Translations under genes and position numbers: made by a program
Assembly: GCA_016213945.1 (NCBI GenBank)
Contig: JACQZF010000011.1
Location: 1-49,537 of the forward strand
Origin: Nitrospirota bacterium
GTDB taxonomy: Bacteria; Nitrospirota; Thermodesulfovibrionia; UBA6902
Length of the DNA stretch: 49,537 nt
Direction of reading: 5' to 3'
Notes under the pieces: model-generated
Database searches by the model: none
Seen by the model: the letters and a program-made list of their open reading frames with translations, nothing else
What the model was told of the DNA's origin: nothing
In this document: in pieces, positions 19,627-26,531 of the stretch
How positions within the stretch are numbered: position 1 is the first letter of the stretch
Layout: every line of letters begins with the position of its first letter

Positions 19627-20457
19627 ATGAAGCACATTAGCAACGACGCGGCGTCTTTTCATTGCAGCGAAGACATCCTGCCATCTCTTGCCAGATTTTG
19701 TGAAATCATAAAACGTTATCCGATTTCTCTTGAGCCGTACAGGGGCATAAATGAAAAAGCGCAGGCGGCATTTCAGGAGGGAGGCTTTCAGCTCTATTCA
19801 ACAGTGAAAAAGACAACGCTTGTTTACGATCCCTCTGAGGGCTGTTTTATAAAGGTCCTTCATCCATTGAATATCAAGGACAAAATTTCTTTTCTTTTTT
19901 CAGACAAGGCAAGTGCCATTTACAACATCTCTGAACAGTTGCTCTCAAAAGGTGTAAAGGCAATGAAGGTGACAGCGTACGGGTCTTTGAAAAAAGGAAG
20001 ACAGCCCTTCTTTGCCGTGAAAAAGGCTGAAGGCGAATCTCTTTACGACATTATGATAAGGGGAAAGAGGACGCTTGATACACAAATTCTTAAAAATGTT
20101 CTTGACGAAGTGGCAGGACTCCACCGCCTCGGGTACTGGTTTGGTGACGCTCATCTTTCGCATATCTTTATAAAAGACACCGGTGTGTCTGCCTTGATAG
20201 ACATTGACGGCATCAGGAGGAACAGGCCTTACATGCTCAAGCGCCTCGCAAAAGACATTGCCGGCCTGAATCATCCGGAGCTGCCTTTAACAAAAGATGA
20301 AAAGAGATCTCTCCTGAATTACTATGTTGATGCTGTTGGAATTGACAAAAAGACAACCCCCTTCAATTCCCCCCTTAAAAAGGGGGGACAAAGAGGGGTT
20401 AAAAAGAAATTCATACAGCTTTTAAAATACTACACGGAGCGGAGATGGAAGGATTAA
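19627..20457 (+). CDS. WaaP/InaA-like lipopolysaccharide kinase
   Basis: 276 residues with a protein-kinase-like fold of the LPS heptose kinase type: a Lys in GCFIKVLHPL (candidate ATP Lys), an AVKKAEGESLYDIM hinge, a degenerate catalytic loop FGDAHLSHIFI and a DFG-equivalent LIDIDGI. The usual HxDL-x-x-N is changed to GDAHLSH. Expected to phosphorylate core sugars at the inner membrane. An R2 copy near the C-terminus adds TPFNSPLKKGGQRGVKKK in frame. It overlaps the following GT2 gene by 13 nt. Start ATG has no clear Shine-Dalgarno. Confidence 0.72.
   Translation: MKHISNDAASFHCSEDILPSLARFCEIIKRYPISLEPYRGINEKAQAAFQEGGFQLYSTVKKTTLVYDPSEGCFIKVLHPLNIKDKISFLFSDKASAIYNISEQLLSKGVKAMKVTAYGSLKKGRQPFFAVKKAEGESLYDIMIRGKRTLDTQILKNVLDEVAGLHRLGYWFGDAHLSHIFIKDTGVSALIDIDGIRRNRPYMLKRLAKDIAGLNHPELPLTKDEKRSLLNYYVDAVGIDKKTTPFNSPLKKGGQRGVKKKFIQLLKYYTERRWKD
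20355..20401. repeat. R2 copy inside the kinase gene, in frame
   Basis: ACCCCCTTCAATTCCCCCCT then TAAAAAGGGGGGACAAAGAG and GGGT. Encodes PFNSPLKKGGQRG, the same peptide style as other R2 copies. Confidence 0.85.
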
Positions 20458-21203
20458 GTATAATCATCCCGGTCTACAACAAGCTTGAGGCAACCGTGAA
20501 GTGCATAAACTTCATAAATGAACATAATAAAAATTGTTCTTTTGAAATTATTGTCGTTGATAACGGGTCAACAGATGAGACACAGAAGGTGTTTGATGCG
20601 GGACACAAAGGGGTCACCTACGTCCGAAATGACGAAAACCTCGGCGTGGCAAAGGCGCTGAATATCGGAGCGAAGGCGGCGAAATATGATGTCCTGTGTT
20701 TCATGCATAACGATCTCTTTGTCTTCAGGGAAGGCTGGGCAGGCGCAATACATAATTTTATTGCAAACACGGCAAATGCCGGAGTGGCCGGGCTTTACGG
20801 CGCAAAGACCCTGCGTAAAGACGGCAGTTTCAGAGGCAGGACAATAGTTCACGCAAAAAAGGACAGCCCCGCGATAAAAAGGCCTTTTGAAAAAGTGGCG
20901 GTTGTTGACGGCCTGCTTATGGCAATGAGCAAAACCGTGTTTGAAAAGACCGGCGGATTTCACGAGGACTTCAGGATGCATTATTATGATAAAGATATTT
21001 CAATGAGGGCCGTAAAGGTCAGGCTGGATAATTATGTCCTTAACATTTCTTTTGAGCACGCCTGCGGCACAACAAGAGCGCAGATAAAAGCTGATGACTC
21101 GATACGCGATGAGGCGCAGGAAAAATTTATTGAAATATGGAAACATTCCCTGCCAGTGGATGTAAGCACATGGCGGGAGAGGATCGGGTATTTGTTTCGG
21201 TGA
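20445..21203 (+). CDS. GT2 family glycosyltransferase
   Basis: 252 residues, GT-A fold: IIPVYNKLEATVKCI at the N-terminus, IIVVDNGSTDET (nucleotide Asp), NLGVAKALNIGAKAA, FMHNDLFVFREGW (DxD replaced by NDL), VVDGLLMAMSKTVFEKTGGF and a DKDISMRA stretch. Similar to rhamnosyltransferase-like family 2 enzymes; sugar unknown. Its start lies inside the end of the kinase gene. An R2 copy begins directly after its stop. Confidence 0.85.
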   Translation: MEGLSIIIPVYNKLEATVKCINFINEHNKNCSFEIIVVDNGSTDETQKVFDAGHKGVTYVRNDENLGVAKALNIGAKAAKYDVLCFMHNDLFVFREGWAGAIHNFIANTANAGVAGLYGAKTLRKDGSFRGRTIVHAKKDSPAIKRPFEKVAVVDGLLMAMSKTVFEKTGGFHEDFRMHYYDKDISMRAVKVRLDNYVLNISFEHACGTTRAQIKADDSIRDEAQEKFIEIWKHSLPVDVSTWRERIGYLFR

Positions 21204-21240
21204 AAATCCTCCCCTTGACAAGGGGAGGTTGGGAGGGGTT
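21203..21240. repeat. R2 copy, left border of the DUF559 gene
   Basis: AAAATCCTCCCCTTGACAAG then GGGAGGTTGGGAGGGGTT. It is the inverse orientation of the copy at 21601-21636; the reverse complement of that copy differs at only a few positions. GGGAGGGG (21231-21238) is placed as Shine-Dalgarno for TTG 21243. Confidence 0.88.
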
Positions 21241-21242
21241 GT

Positions 21243-21638
21243 TTGATAAAGATTTTTAACAGGAAAGAGTGTAAAGATAACAGGCGGGAACTAAGAGGTA
21301 ATATGCCGCCTGCAGAAATCATACTCTGGTCAGAGTTAAAAAACAAAAGACTTGACGGCTATAAATTCAGACGGCAGTATAGTATTGAAAACTATGTGGT
21401 TGATTTTTATTGCCCGGAATTAAAATTGGCAATTGAAGTTGATGGTCAGTCACATTATATTGATGGAGCAACCCGGCATGATAAAAAAAGGCAGGACATT
21501 ATAGAGTCTTTCGGTATCAATATTCTACGATTTACCAATAGAGAAGTTTATGAGAATATCGAAGGGGTGCTGATTAAATTAAAGCAGCATATTGGGAAAA
21601 AACCTCCCCTGACCCCTCCTTGTCAAGGAGGGGATTAA
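21243..21638 (+). CDS. DUF559 endonuclease-like protein flanked by inverted R2 repeats
   Basis: 131 residues of the DUF559 family, a Vsr-like PD-(D/E)XK nuclease fold. Typical motifs: NMPPAEIILWSELKNKRLDG, YKFRRQYSIENYVVDFYC (Asp of the active site), LAIEVDGQSH (E-x-D) and ILRFTNREV. The first start is TTG 21243, 4 nt after GGGAGGGG of the left repeat; ATG 21303 would still keep the core domain. The last residues PPLTPPCQGGD and the stop are encoded by the right R2 repeat. DUF559 proteins are suspected nucleases with no settled function. The exact fit between inverted repeats suggests a mobile or repeat-processing cassette inserted between GT2 and asnB genes. Confidence 0.88.
   Translation: MIKIFNRKECKDNRRELRGNMPPAEIILWSELKNKRLDGYKFRRQYSIENYVVDFYCPELKLAIEVDGQSHYIDGATRHDKKRQDIIESFGINILRFTNREVYENIEGVLIKLKQHIGKKPPLTPPCQGGD
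21601..21636. repeat. R2 copy, right border of the DUF559 gene
   Basis: AACCTCCCCTGACCCCTCCT then TGTCAAGGAGGGGATT. Encodes the C-terminal PPLTPPCQGGD of the DUF559 protein. Its AAGGAGG is also the only Shine-Dalgarno-like sequence before asnB, about 13 nt from its ATG. Confidence 0.88.
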
Positions 21639-21646
21639 CAAAAATT

Positions 21647-23629
21647 ATGTGCGGCATATTCGGATTTTTTTCAAAGAACAGAAAGATAACGACAAGGGAG
21701 CTTCACATGTCTTTGAAGGCACTCCATCACAGGGGGCCTGACAATGCCGGAGTTGTTTTCTTTCAGGACGGATCAAACACGTACTCCCCTGCCGCTTCTA
21801 TCCCCGACGGGCAGTGGTCTTCATTGCTGGCCCACAAACGCTTAAGCATTATTGACCTTTCGGACGCAGCCAGCCAGCCGATGTGTAATGAAGACGGGGC
21901 GGTCTGGATCTCATATAACGGGGAGATATACAACTTTCAGGAGATAAGAAGCGATCTGCAGTCACGGGGGCACACGTTCAAATCAAGGTCAGACACAGAG
22001 GTAATAATTCATGGTTACGAGGAATGGGGGATAGATGTTATAGACAGACTGCGGGGGATGTTCGCGTTCGCCCTGCTGGACAAGAGGAACAACCTCCTGT
22101 TTCTTGTGCGGGACAGGCTCGGCGTCAAGCCCCTGAAGTATTTTTACGATGACGAAACGTTTATCTTCGCATCGGAATTGAAAGGGCTCATTCACCTGAT
22201 ACCACGCAAGCTTGATCTTGATTCCGTAAACAGATTTCTTTCCCTCAAGTACATTCCTTCGCCGGACACCATTCTTGAGGGTGTTAAGAAGATTTCCCCG
22301 GGGCAATATTTGAAACTTGATCTGGACCCCGGAAGGCTGACAACTGAAACATACTGGAAGCCGAAGTTTTACCCTAAATCACGCCTCTCCTTTGATGAGG
22401 CGAAAAGTGATTTCAGAAAACTCCTGTCGGATTCCGTAGTCATGCGGACCATCTCTGATGTGCCCATCGGCGTCTATTTAAGCGGCGGCATGGATTCAAG
22501 CGCCATGGTTGCCATTTTAAAAGACAACGGCATAAAGGACATCAATACCTTCACCATAAAGTTCGACAGGCCGGGTTACGACGAATCGGAATACGCAAAA
22601 GCCGTTGCATACCGTTTTCATACCAGACACCACGAATACAGGACGCCGGCCCTCTCGTATAACGGCGTTCAGGAGATCGTGGATTCCCTGGACGAGCCGT
22701 TTGGAGATCCTTCATATATCCCGACTTATTATCTTTCAAAGTTTACTTCCGAGCACGTCAAGGTCATCCTTTCAGGTGACGGAGGCGATGAAATTTTAGG
22801 CGGGTATAAAAGATACTTCATTCACGCGCGCGGCAGGATACTGAAATTCCTGCCGCGCATTCAGCGGAATCTCATGAAAAAGCTTCCGCCTGAGATCAAC
22901 AAGAGGAAATTCATCGGCAGGCTTCAGAGGATTGCCGGGGACCTGTCAGCAGGCTATTGGGGATCATACCTTCTGAGGTCCAACGGCTTCAGCGACAGCT
23001 TTAAAAGATACACGATGACGCCGGAGTTTTATTCGACGCTCAACAGCTTTTCTCTTGAAGACATTATTCATAAAAATCCCCCTGCATCCCCCTTTACTAA
23101 AGGGGGACTTGACTCCCCTCTATCAAGAGGGGTTAGGGGTGTGTTTGATGCTGACTTTAATAACATCTCCAGCACAATTGAACGGCTTATCTGGATAGAC
23201 ATGCAAACCTATCTGCCGGATTACATTCTCACAAAGACGGACCTTGCCTTGATGGCGCATTCAGTGGAAGGCAGGAACCCCTTTGTTGATTATCGTCTCA
23301 TGGAATTTACCAACAGCCTGCCGCCTGAATACAAATTTAAAGGAGGCGGCAAATACATCCTCAAAAAGATCCTTGAAGATTATATCCCCAGAGAGATAAT
23401 CTACCGGAAAAAGATGGGCTTCAGCCCACCGATAAAATACTGGTTCAGGGACAACCCCGGCCTGCTGAATGATATCTTTGCAGAAGGCGATTTCGTATCA
23501 AAAGACATCTTTGATCTGAAGCAGGCACACAAGGTAATTGAGAAATTCAGGACAACCGAAATCAATATCTCCGAACAGTTGTGGCTGTTGATAGTGCTGG
23601 AGTTATGGAGACGGACATACAAAATTTAA
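21647..23629 (+). CDS. asnB: asparagine synthase (glutamine-hydrolysing)
   Basis: Glutaminase plus synthetase of 660 residues. ATG 21647 gives MCGIFGFF, exposing the catalytic Cys2; an upstream in-frame ATG at 21620 lies in the repeat and would destroy this. Then HHRGPDNAGV, SYNGEIYNF, RSDTEVIIHGYEEWG, FAFALLDKR and the synthetase P-loop SGGMDSSAMVAIL, SGDGGDEILGGYKRY. AsnB-like enzymes in polysaccharide clusters may amidate uronic acids rather than make asparagine. Two R2 copies (23074-23142) insert PPASPFTKGGLDSPLSRGVR near residue 480-500, in frame, in the C-terminal domain. Confidence 0.93.
   Translation: MCGIFGFFSKNRKITTRELHMSLKALHHRGPDNAGVVFFQDGSNTYSPAASIPDGQWSSLLAHKRLSIIDLSDAASQPMCNEDGAVWISYNGEIYNFQEIRSDLQSRGHTFKSRSDTEVIIHGYEEWGIDVIDRLRGMFAFALLDKRNNLLFLVRDRLGVKPLKYFYDDETFIFASELKGLIHLIPRKLDLDSVNRFLSLKYIPSPDTILEGVKKISPGQYLKLDLDPGRLTTETYWKPKFYPKSRLSFDEAKSDFRKLLSDSVVMRTISDVPIGVYLSGGMDSSAMVAILKDNGIKDINTFTIKFDRPGYDESEYAKAVAYRFHTRHHEYRTPALSYNGVQEIVDSLDEPFGDPSYIPTYYLSKFTSEHVKVILSGDGGDEILGGYKRYFIHARGRILKFLPRIQRNLMKKLPPEINKRKFIGRLQRIAGDLSAGYWGSYLLRSNGFSDSFKRYTMTPEFYSTLNSFSLEDIIHKNPPASPFTKGGLDSPLSRGVRGVFDADFNNISSTIERLIWIDMQTYLPDYILTKTDLALMAHSVEGRNPFVDYRLMEFTNSLPPEYKFKGGGKYILKKILEDYIPREIIYRKKMGFSPPIKYWFRDNPGLLNDIFAEGDFVSKDIFDLKQAHKVIEKFRTTEINISEQLWLLIVLELWRRTYKI
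23074..23142. repeat. two R2 palindromes inside asnB, in frame
   Basis: First: AATCCCCCTGCATCCCCCTT, then TACTAAAGGGGGA. Second: ACTCCCCTCTATCAAGAGGG then GTTAGGGGTGTG. Encodes PPASPFTKGG and SPLSRGVRGV. Confidence 0.88.
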
Positions 23630-24726
23630 CTGGCAGAAAAAAAATTAACCTCATGGTCCTTATCGTCAGCATGCCGGTCGGCGGCGTGGAGACCCAGGTA
23701 TTGTCCATTATCCAGCGGCTCAACAGGGAAAGATACAACGTCACACTATGCTGTATAAAGGAATCAGGCGAACTTGGCGAAAAAGCCGCCGCCTCGGGCA
23801 TAAAAACTATTTCGCTTAATTTAATGGACAGCAATAAATTCAGTCTGTATATCCCGTGGAAAATTTACAGGGCCGTTAAGGAAAATAATATTCATATCCT
23901 CTGGACTCATCAGTATGTTGCAAACCTTTACGGCAGGCTTGCGTCATTGTTTGTCAAAGTCCCTGTAGCTCCGACGTTTCACGTGCTTTATGATAATCCT
24001 AAATTACATCGCAGCATCCTCAATAACCTCCTGTCTTATAAAACGGACCTGATGGTCAGCGTTTCAAACGCTGTTGCCGCCGATATGGTCAGGTTTGATA
24101 GGGTCAACCCGGAAAAGATAAAAGTGATCTACAACGGCATAGATGAAAATGCGTTCAGCAGCGGACTGTCAAAACAGGAAGCAAGAAAAATTTTCAACCT
24201 GCCGCCCGATGGCATTATTGCCGGTTCAATAGGAAGGCTCTCGGAACAGAAAGGGCATCGTTATCTGATCGCGGCGGTGTCAAAATTGAAAAATGCCTGC
24301 GTCGCGATAGCGGGCGAGGGCCCTCTTATGGAAGAGCTTAAGTCGCTATCAGATAGTTTAAAGGTCAAATGCATCTTCACGGGGAAAGTCGGTCCTGAAA
24401 AGATACCGGCGTTTCTCAGCGCCCTTGACGTTTTCTGTTTCCCTTCATTGTGGGAGGGCTTTGGCATCGCCATTGTTGAGGCAATGGCAGCGGGGCTTCC
24501 TGTAATTGTATCGGACATCCCCCCTCACAGAGAGGTAGTTGGTGATGCCGGGGTATTTGTCCCTCCGGGAAATGCGGACGCTCTTGCGGAGGCATTAAAT
24601 ACGATAATGAAGGACCCTTCCATCAGGGGACCTCTTTCTGCCAAGGCAAAGGAGAGGGCGAGATTTTTTTCAATAGAAAAAACGGTAAAGGCTTATGAAA
24701 GGCTTTTCGAGGATTTGCTGAAGTAA
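23605..24726 (+). CDS. GT4 family glycosyltransferase
   Basis: GT-B enzyme of 373 residues from ATG 23605. IVSMPVGGVETQVLSII at the N-terminus, VIYNGIDENAF, IGRLSEQKGHRYLI, IAGEGPLMEEL, FTGKVGPEKIP and FPSLWEGFGIAIVEAMAAGLPVIVSDIPPHRE (E-x7-E). Sugar unknown. GTG 23581 and ATG 23653 are other possible starts; 23605 gives a 25-nt overlap with asnB and a usual N-terminus. Last gene before the island. Confidence 0.87.
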   Translation: METDIQNLTGRKKINLMVLIVSMPVGGVETQVLSIIQRLNRERYNVTLCCIKESGELGEKAAASGIKTISLNLMDSNKFSLYIPWKIYRAVKENNIHILWTHQYVANLYGRLASLFVKVPVAPTFHVLYDNPKLHRSILNNLLSYKTDLMVSVSNAVAADMVRFDRVNPEKIKVIYNGIDENAFSSGLSKQEARKIFNLPPDGIIAGSIGRLSEQKGHRYLIAAVSKLKNACVAIAGEGPLMEELKSLSDSLKVKCIFTGKVGPEKIPAFLSALDVFCFPSLWEGFGIAIVEAMAAGLPVIVSDIPPHREVVGDAGVFVPPGNADALAEALNTIMKDPSIRGPLSAKAKERARFFSIEKTVKAYERLFEDLLK

Positions 24727-24751
24727 GAAAATAAATATCAAAGGGTCTTCA

Positions 24752-24819
24752 GCCTTATTCTGTTATTCCGGCTTGTCCAGCATCTTTCTTTTAGACAAGC
24801 CGGAATAACAGAATAAGGC
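24752..24819. repeat. 26-bp perfect inverted repeat (R1-type), possible terminator
   Basis: Arms 24752-24777 and 24794-24819 (GCCTTATTCTGTTATTCCGG... and complement) are perfect with a 16-nt loop. It contains the R1 words TTATTCCGGCTTGTC and GACAAGCCGGAATAA. Lies between the convergent GT4 and antitoxin genes, so it may end both transcripts, although no T-run follows. Confidence 0.85.
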
Positions 24820-24839
24820 ACTTTATAAACATACACTAA

Positions 24840-25022
24840 TTAAGATGCTTTTGCTCTCACGACAATCGCAGCCCGCTTTGCCGGTAATGACACTACTTTT
24901 CGACCGCCCCTTTTTTCTTGTTTCTTTAGGTCTTGATATATTGCGTCCAGATTGTGATTGAATTTCCTGGCGTGGTCCTCGCGGACCTTCCTTACGTCCT
25001 CTACTATGCCATCTTTCCACAT
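24840..25022 (-). CDS. small antitoxin-like partner of the PIN protein
   Basis: 60 residues, MWKDGIVEDVRKVREDHARK at the start, then FNHNLDAIYQDLKKQE and a basic end with KVVSLPAKRAA. I recognise this as the small protein commonly paired with PIN toxins of the neighbouring type; a direct DNA-binding domain is not obvious. A longer frame opens at 25073, but GGGAGGA sits 7 nt before ATG 25022, so the short start is chosen. It follows the toxin gene by 4 nt in the toxin-first order. Confidence 0.7.
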   Translation of the reverse strand: MWKDGIVEDVRKVREDHARKFNHNLDAIYQDLKKQEKRGGRKVVSLPAKRAAIVVRAKAS

Positions 25023-25026
25023 AGTT

Positions 25027-25497
25027 TTATCCTCCCATGAGTTCTTCCGGTGTGCATATAATCGGTGGTTCATAATTGTTGCTGCGACATACCGCTGCTA
25101 TAGCATATTCTTTTTCAGCATTAGCTATATGCTTGCAGTTCCATGTCAATAAATAATCCATGCCGTGAATTGCGGCAACAGCAATATGTAAAGCGTCTTC
25201 CACTGCTTTTGGTGGTAATGCCTCATCTATCAAGATACGAGCTAAAGATATTACCTTCTCATTCAACTCAAGTAACGGAATTGGTCCAAGGATGTCCAGA
25301 CGTTTTTGTGCTGCGTTTTTGTCACCTGCTTTTGATTCTTGAATAACAAGCTGGGAAACAAATAAATCAAATCGCTTCCGACGATTCTCCCACCATTCAT
25401 TTGTTAATTCCTGATGAGCAGCAATGATAATATCCCTGCTTGGTCTCGCAGCAAGATAACTGATAATAGATGTTTCTAAATATGCCTTTTGTTTCAT
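25027..25497 (-). CDS. PIN-domain toxin (VapC-like)
   Basis: 156 residues with PIN-type acidic residues: YLETSIISYL near the N-terminus (Glu where most VapC have Asp), a central acidic residue in VIQESKAGD, DALHIAVAAIHGMDYLLTWNC and ICTPEELMG at the end. This subfamily usually carries YLETS and the LLTWN-x-KHIANA signature, so the Glu is family-typical. Expected to be a ribonuclease neutralised by the partner encoded downstream. It is carried in the island that splits the polysaccharide cluster. Confidence 0.82.
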   Translation of the reverse strand: MKQKAYLETSIISYLAARPSRDIIIAAHQELTNEWWENRRKRFDLFVSQLVIQESKAGDKNAAQKRLDILGPIPLLELNEKVISLARILIDEALPPKAVEDALHIAVAAIHGMDYLLTWNCKHIANAEKEYAIAAVCRSNNYEPPIICTPEELMGG

Positions 25498-25561
25498 TTA
25501 ACAATTATATAATTAATATCAACTTTAGCATAGTCATTATCAAATGTCACACCCAGCGTAA

Positions 25562-25618
25562 AGTCACCCTCCCCCTCCCCCGTCACCAAAAGCAGGTGCT
25601 TTAAGCAAGGGAGGGGCG
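25562..25618. repeat. R2-like element carrying a 23-nt internal segment
   Basis: CCCTCCCCCTCCCCCGTC, then a 23-nt segment (25585-25607, ACCAAAAGCAGGTGCTTTAA...), then AGGGAGGGGC. A related 23-nt segment (three differences) is in the R2-like element at 26401-26457. Intergenic. Confidence 0.65.
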
Positions 25619-25631
25619 CTACTGCTTGAAT

Positions 25632-25670
25632 AAAAAAAAAGCGTTCCGGTTTTCCGGGACGCTTTTTTTT
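25632..25670. terminator. bidirectional intrinsic terminator in a divergent gap
   Basis: A-run 25632-25640, stem GCGTTCCGG/CCGGGACGC (41-49 with 54-62, one T-G wobble), loop TTTT, T-run 25663-25670. It functions on paper in both directions. No annotated gene reads into it: the toxin operon runs left from 25497 and the small membrane operon runs right from 25736. Confidence 0.8.
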
Positions 25671-25735
25671 GTTTTGCAATTAAAAGCGCATTTTGCTATA
25701 TTGGAAATATCTTAATCAGTGACGGGGGGGCAGGG

Positions 25736-25936
25736 ATGGAACATTATAACAAGAGGGAAAAGACAGCGAACTGGTTGTTTAAGGTAGCGGAATATGTAGC
25801 AATTGCATTGGGAGTAAATGCATTGTTGCCGGATAATCCTTTAACCATGAGGAACGTTCTTATCGGGGCTGTTATACTTCTATTCATACTGATAGTTGCT
25901 TTATGGATAACCCCGGAAAAGGAGGAAAGGTCATGA
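25736..25936 (+). CDS. small membrane protein (DUF6722-like)
   Basis: 66 residues: polar N-terminus KREKTANWLF, then two hydrophobic stretches (about 16-31 and 40-58) and a charged tail PEKEERS. It resembles short proteins called DUF6722, but I hold that loosely. It starts a tiny operon of three overlapping or adjacent membrane ORFs. GGGGGGGCAGGG lies before the ATG as a possible Shine-Dalgarno. Role unknown. Confidence 0.55.
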   Translation: MEHYNKREKTANWLFKVAEYVAIALGVNALLPDNPLTMRNVLIGAVILLFILIVALWITPEKEERS

Positions 25937-26034
25937 ACTCTTTTATTATTGTTTTAATAGCAATAATTATCTTTGCCGTTGGAGCTGGCATTTATTTCTA
26001 CGTTTCTGAGAAGAAACATAAACATCCTCGCTAA
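25933..26034 (+). CDS. 33-residue single-helix membrane peptide
   Basis: MNSFIIVLIAIIIFAVGAGI followed by YFYVSEKKHKHPR: one transmembrane helix and a basic, His-containing tail. ATG overlaps the previous stop (ATGA) and is preceded by GGAGGAAAGG. The coupling and strong Shine-Dalgarno make it credible as a real gene. No function known. Confidence 0.6.
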   Translation: MNSFIIVLIAIIIFAVGAGIYFYVSEKKHKHPR

Positions 26035-26055
26035 CATTGAGAGAGGATGTTTATG
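26017..26055 (+). promoter_or_regulatory. hairpin covering the RBS and start codon of the third small ORF
   Basis: CATAAACATCCTC (26017-26029) pairs perfectly with GAGGATGTTTATG (26043-26055). The right arm contains the Shine-Dalgarno and the ATG of the ORF at 26053; the left arm is the end of the previous ORF. Translation of that ORF would open the hairpin, giving translational coupling. Confidence 0.6.
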
Positions 26056-26211
26056 GATAACATGACTATAGGCGCTCTAATCCTGTTTGGTGGAGGTATT
26101 ATCGCTATTTTAACTGCTTATCCTAAAAGCGGCAGTTCATTTACCACGGAGGCACAGAGACACGGAGAGGACAACGGGAGTCCGGAAAGTTTTGTACCAC
26201 CACTTGGGTGA
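26053..26211 (+). CDS. 52-residue single-helix membrane protein ending in repeat-derived sequence
   Basis: MDNMTIGALILFGGGIIAIL is one transmembrane helix. From about residue 30 the sequence FTTEAQRHGEDNG is translated from the R4 repeat at 26141. Shine-Dalgarno GAGAGAGGA lies 5 nt before the ATG, but inside a hairpin. Third member of the small membrane operon; the original C-terminus may have been replaced by the repeat. Function unknown. Confidence 0.45.
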   Translation: MDNMTIGALILFGGGIIAILTAYPKSGSSFTTEAQRHGEDNGSPESFVPPLG

Positions 26212-26275
26212 AGAAGAAGTTCTTGTCTTTACTATTATTTTTCAATCCTGTGTCTCCGTGTCTCCGTGGTTAACT
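26141..26275. repeat. R4 element (CCACGGAG inverted pair)
   Basis: TTACCACGGAGGCACAGAGA and CACGGAG at 26141-26167 pair with GTGTCTCCGTGTCTCCGTGG at about 26251-26270. The left arm is coding in the ORF at 26053. Confidence 0.75.
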
Positions 26276-26400
26276 GCTTTTTATAGGCTTATTACTTCAT
26301 CAGGAAAAGCGTCCTTAATGAACTGTCCCTCAGCAGAGACCCCGCTTGCTCATTCTGAATGCGACACTTCTGTCTCCCTCTTTGGCAAAGCAAAGGTATG

Positions 26401-26457
26401 TCTCCCCTCTTTGGCAAAGACCAACAGTAGGTGCCTTAAGCAGGGGTTAGGGGAGAT
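26401..26457. repeat. R2-like element with the 23-nt internal segment
   Basis: TCTCCCCTCTTTGGCAAAG, the 23-nt segment (26420-26442), then GGGGTTAGGGGAGA. Without the segment it would be an ordinary R2 palindrome. The rest of the gap 26276-26400 shows nothing recognisable except another CCCTCTTTGGCAAAG. Confidence 0.65.
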
Positions 26458-26470
26458 TGGGAGTAATAAC

Positions 26471-26509
26471 CAAAAAAAAAGGCTGCCCCGGTTATCCGGG
26501 GCAGCCTTT
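26471..26509 (-). terminator. intrinsic terminator of the lipoprotein operon
   Basis: Perfect 11-bp stem GGCTGCCCCGG/CCGGGGCAGCC (26481-26491 with 26496-26506), loop TTAT, followed on the minus strand by nine U (A-run 26472-26480). It ends the OMP-lipoprotein transcript and may also stop the small membrane operon from the other side. Confidence 0.9.
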
Positions 26510-26531
26510 CAGGTAAAGGCTTTACGAAATG

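Noticed and set aside
25023-25073. longer start for the antitoxin gene
   Set aside because: The upstream part overlaps the toxin C-terminus; the start at 25022 has a good Shine-Dalgarno and family-like beginning.
25494-25679. minus-strand frame of 61 residues
   Set aside because: Made of an R2-like repeat and the terminator stem; no protein-like content.
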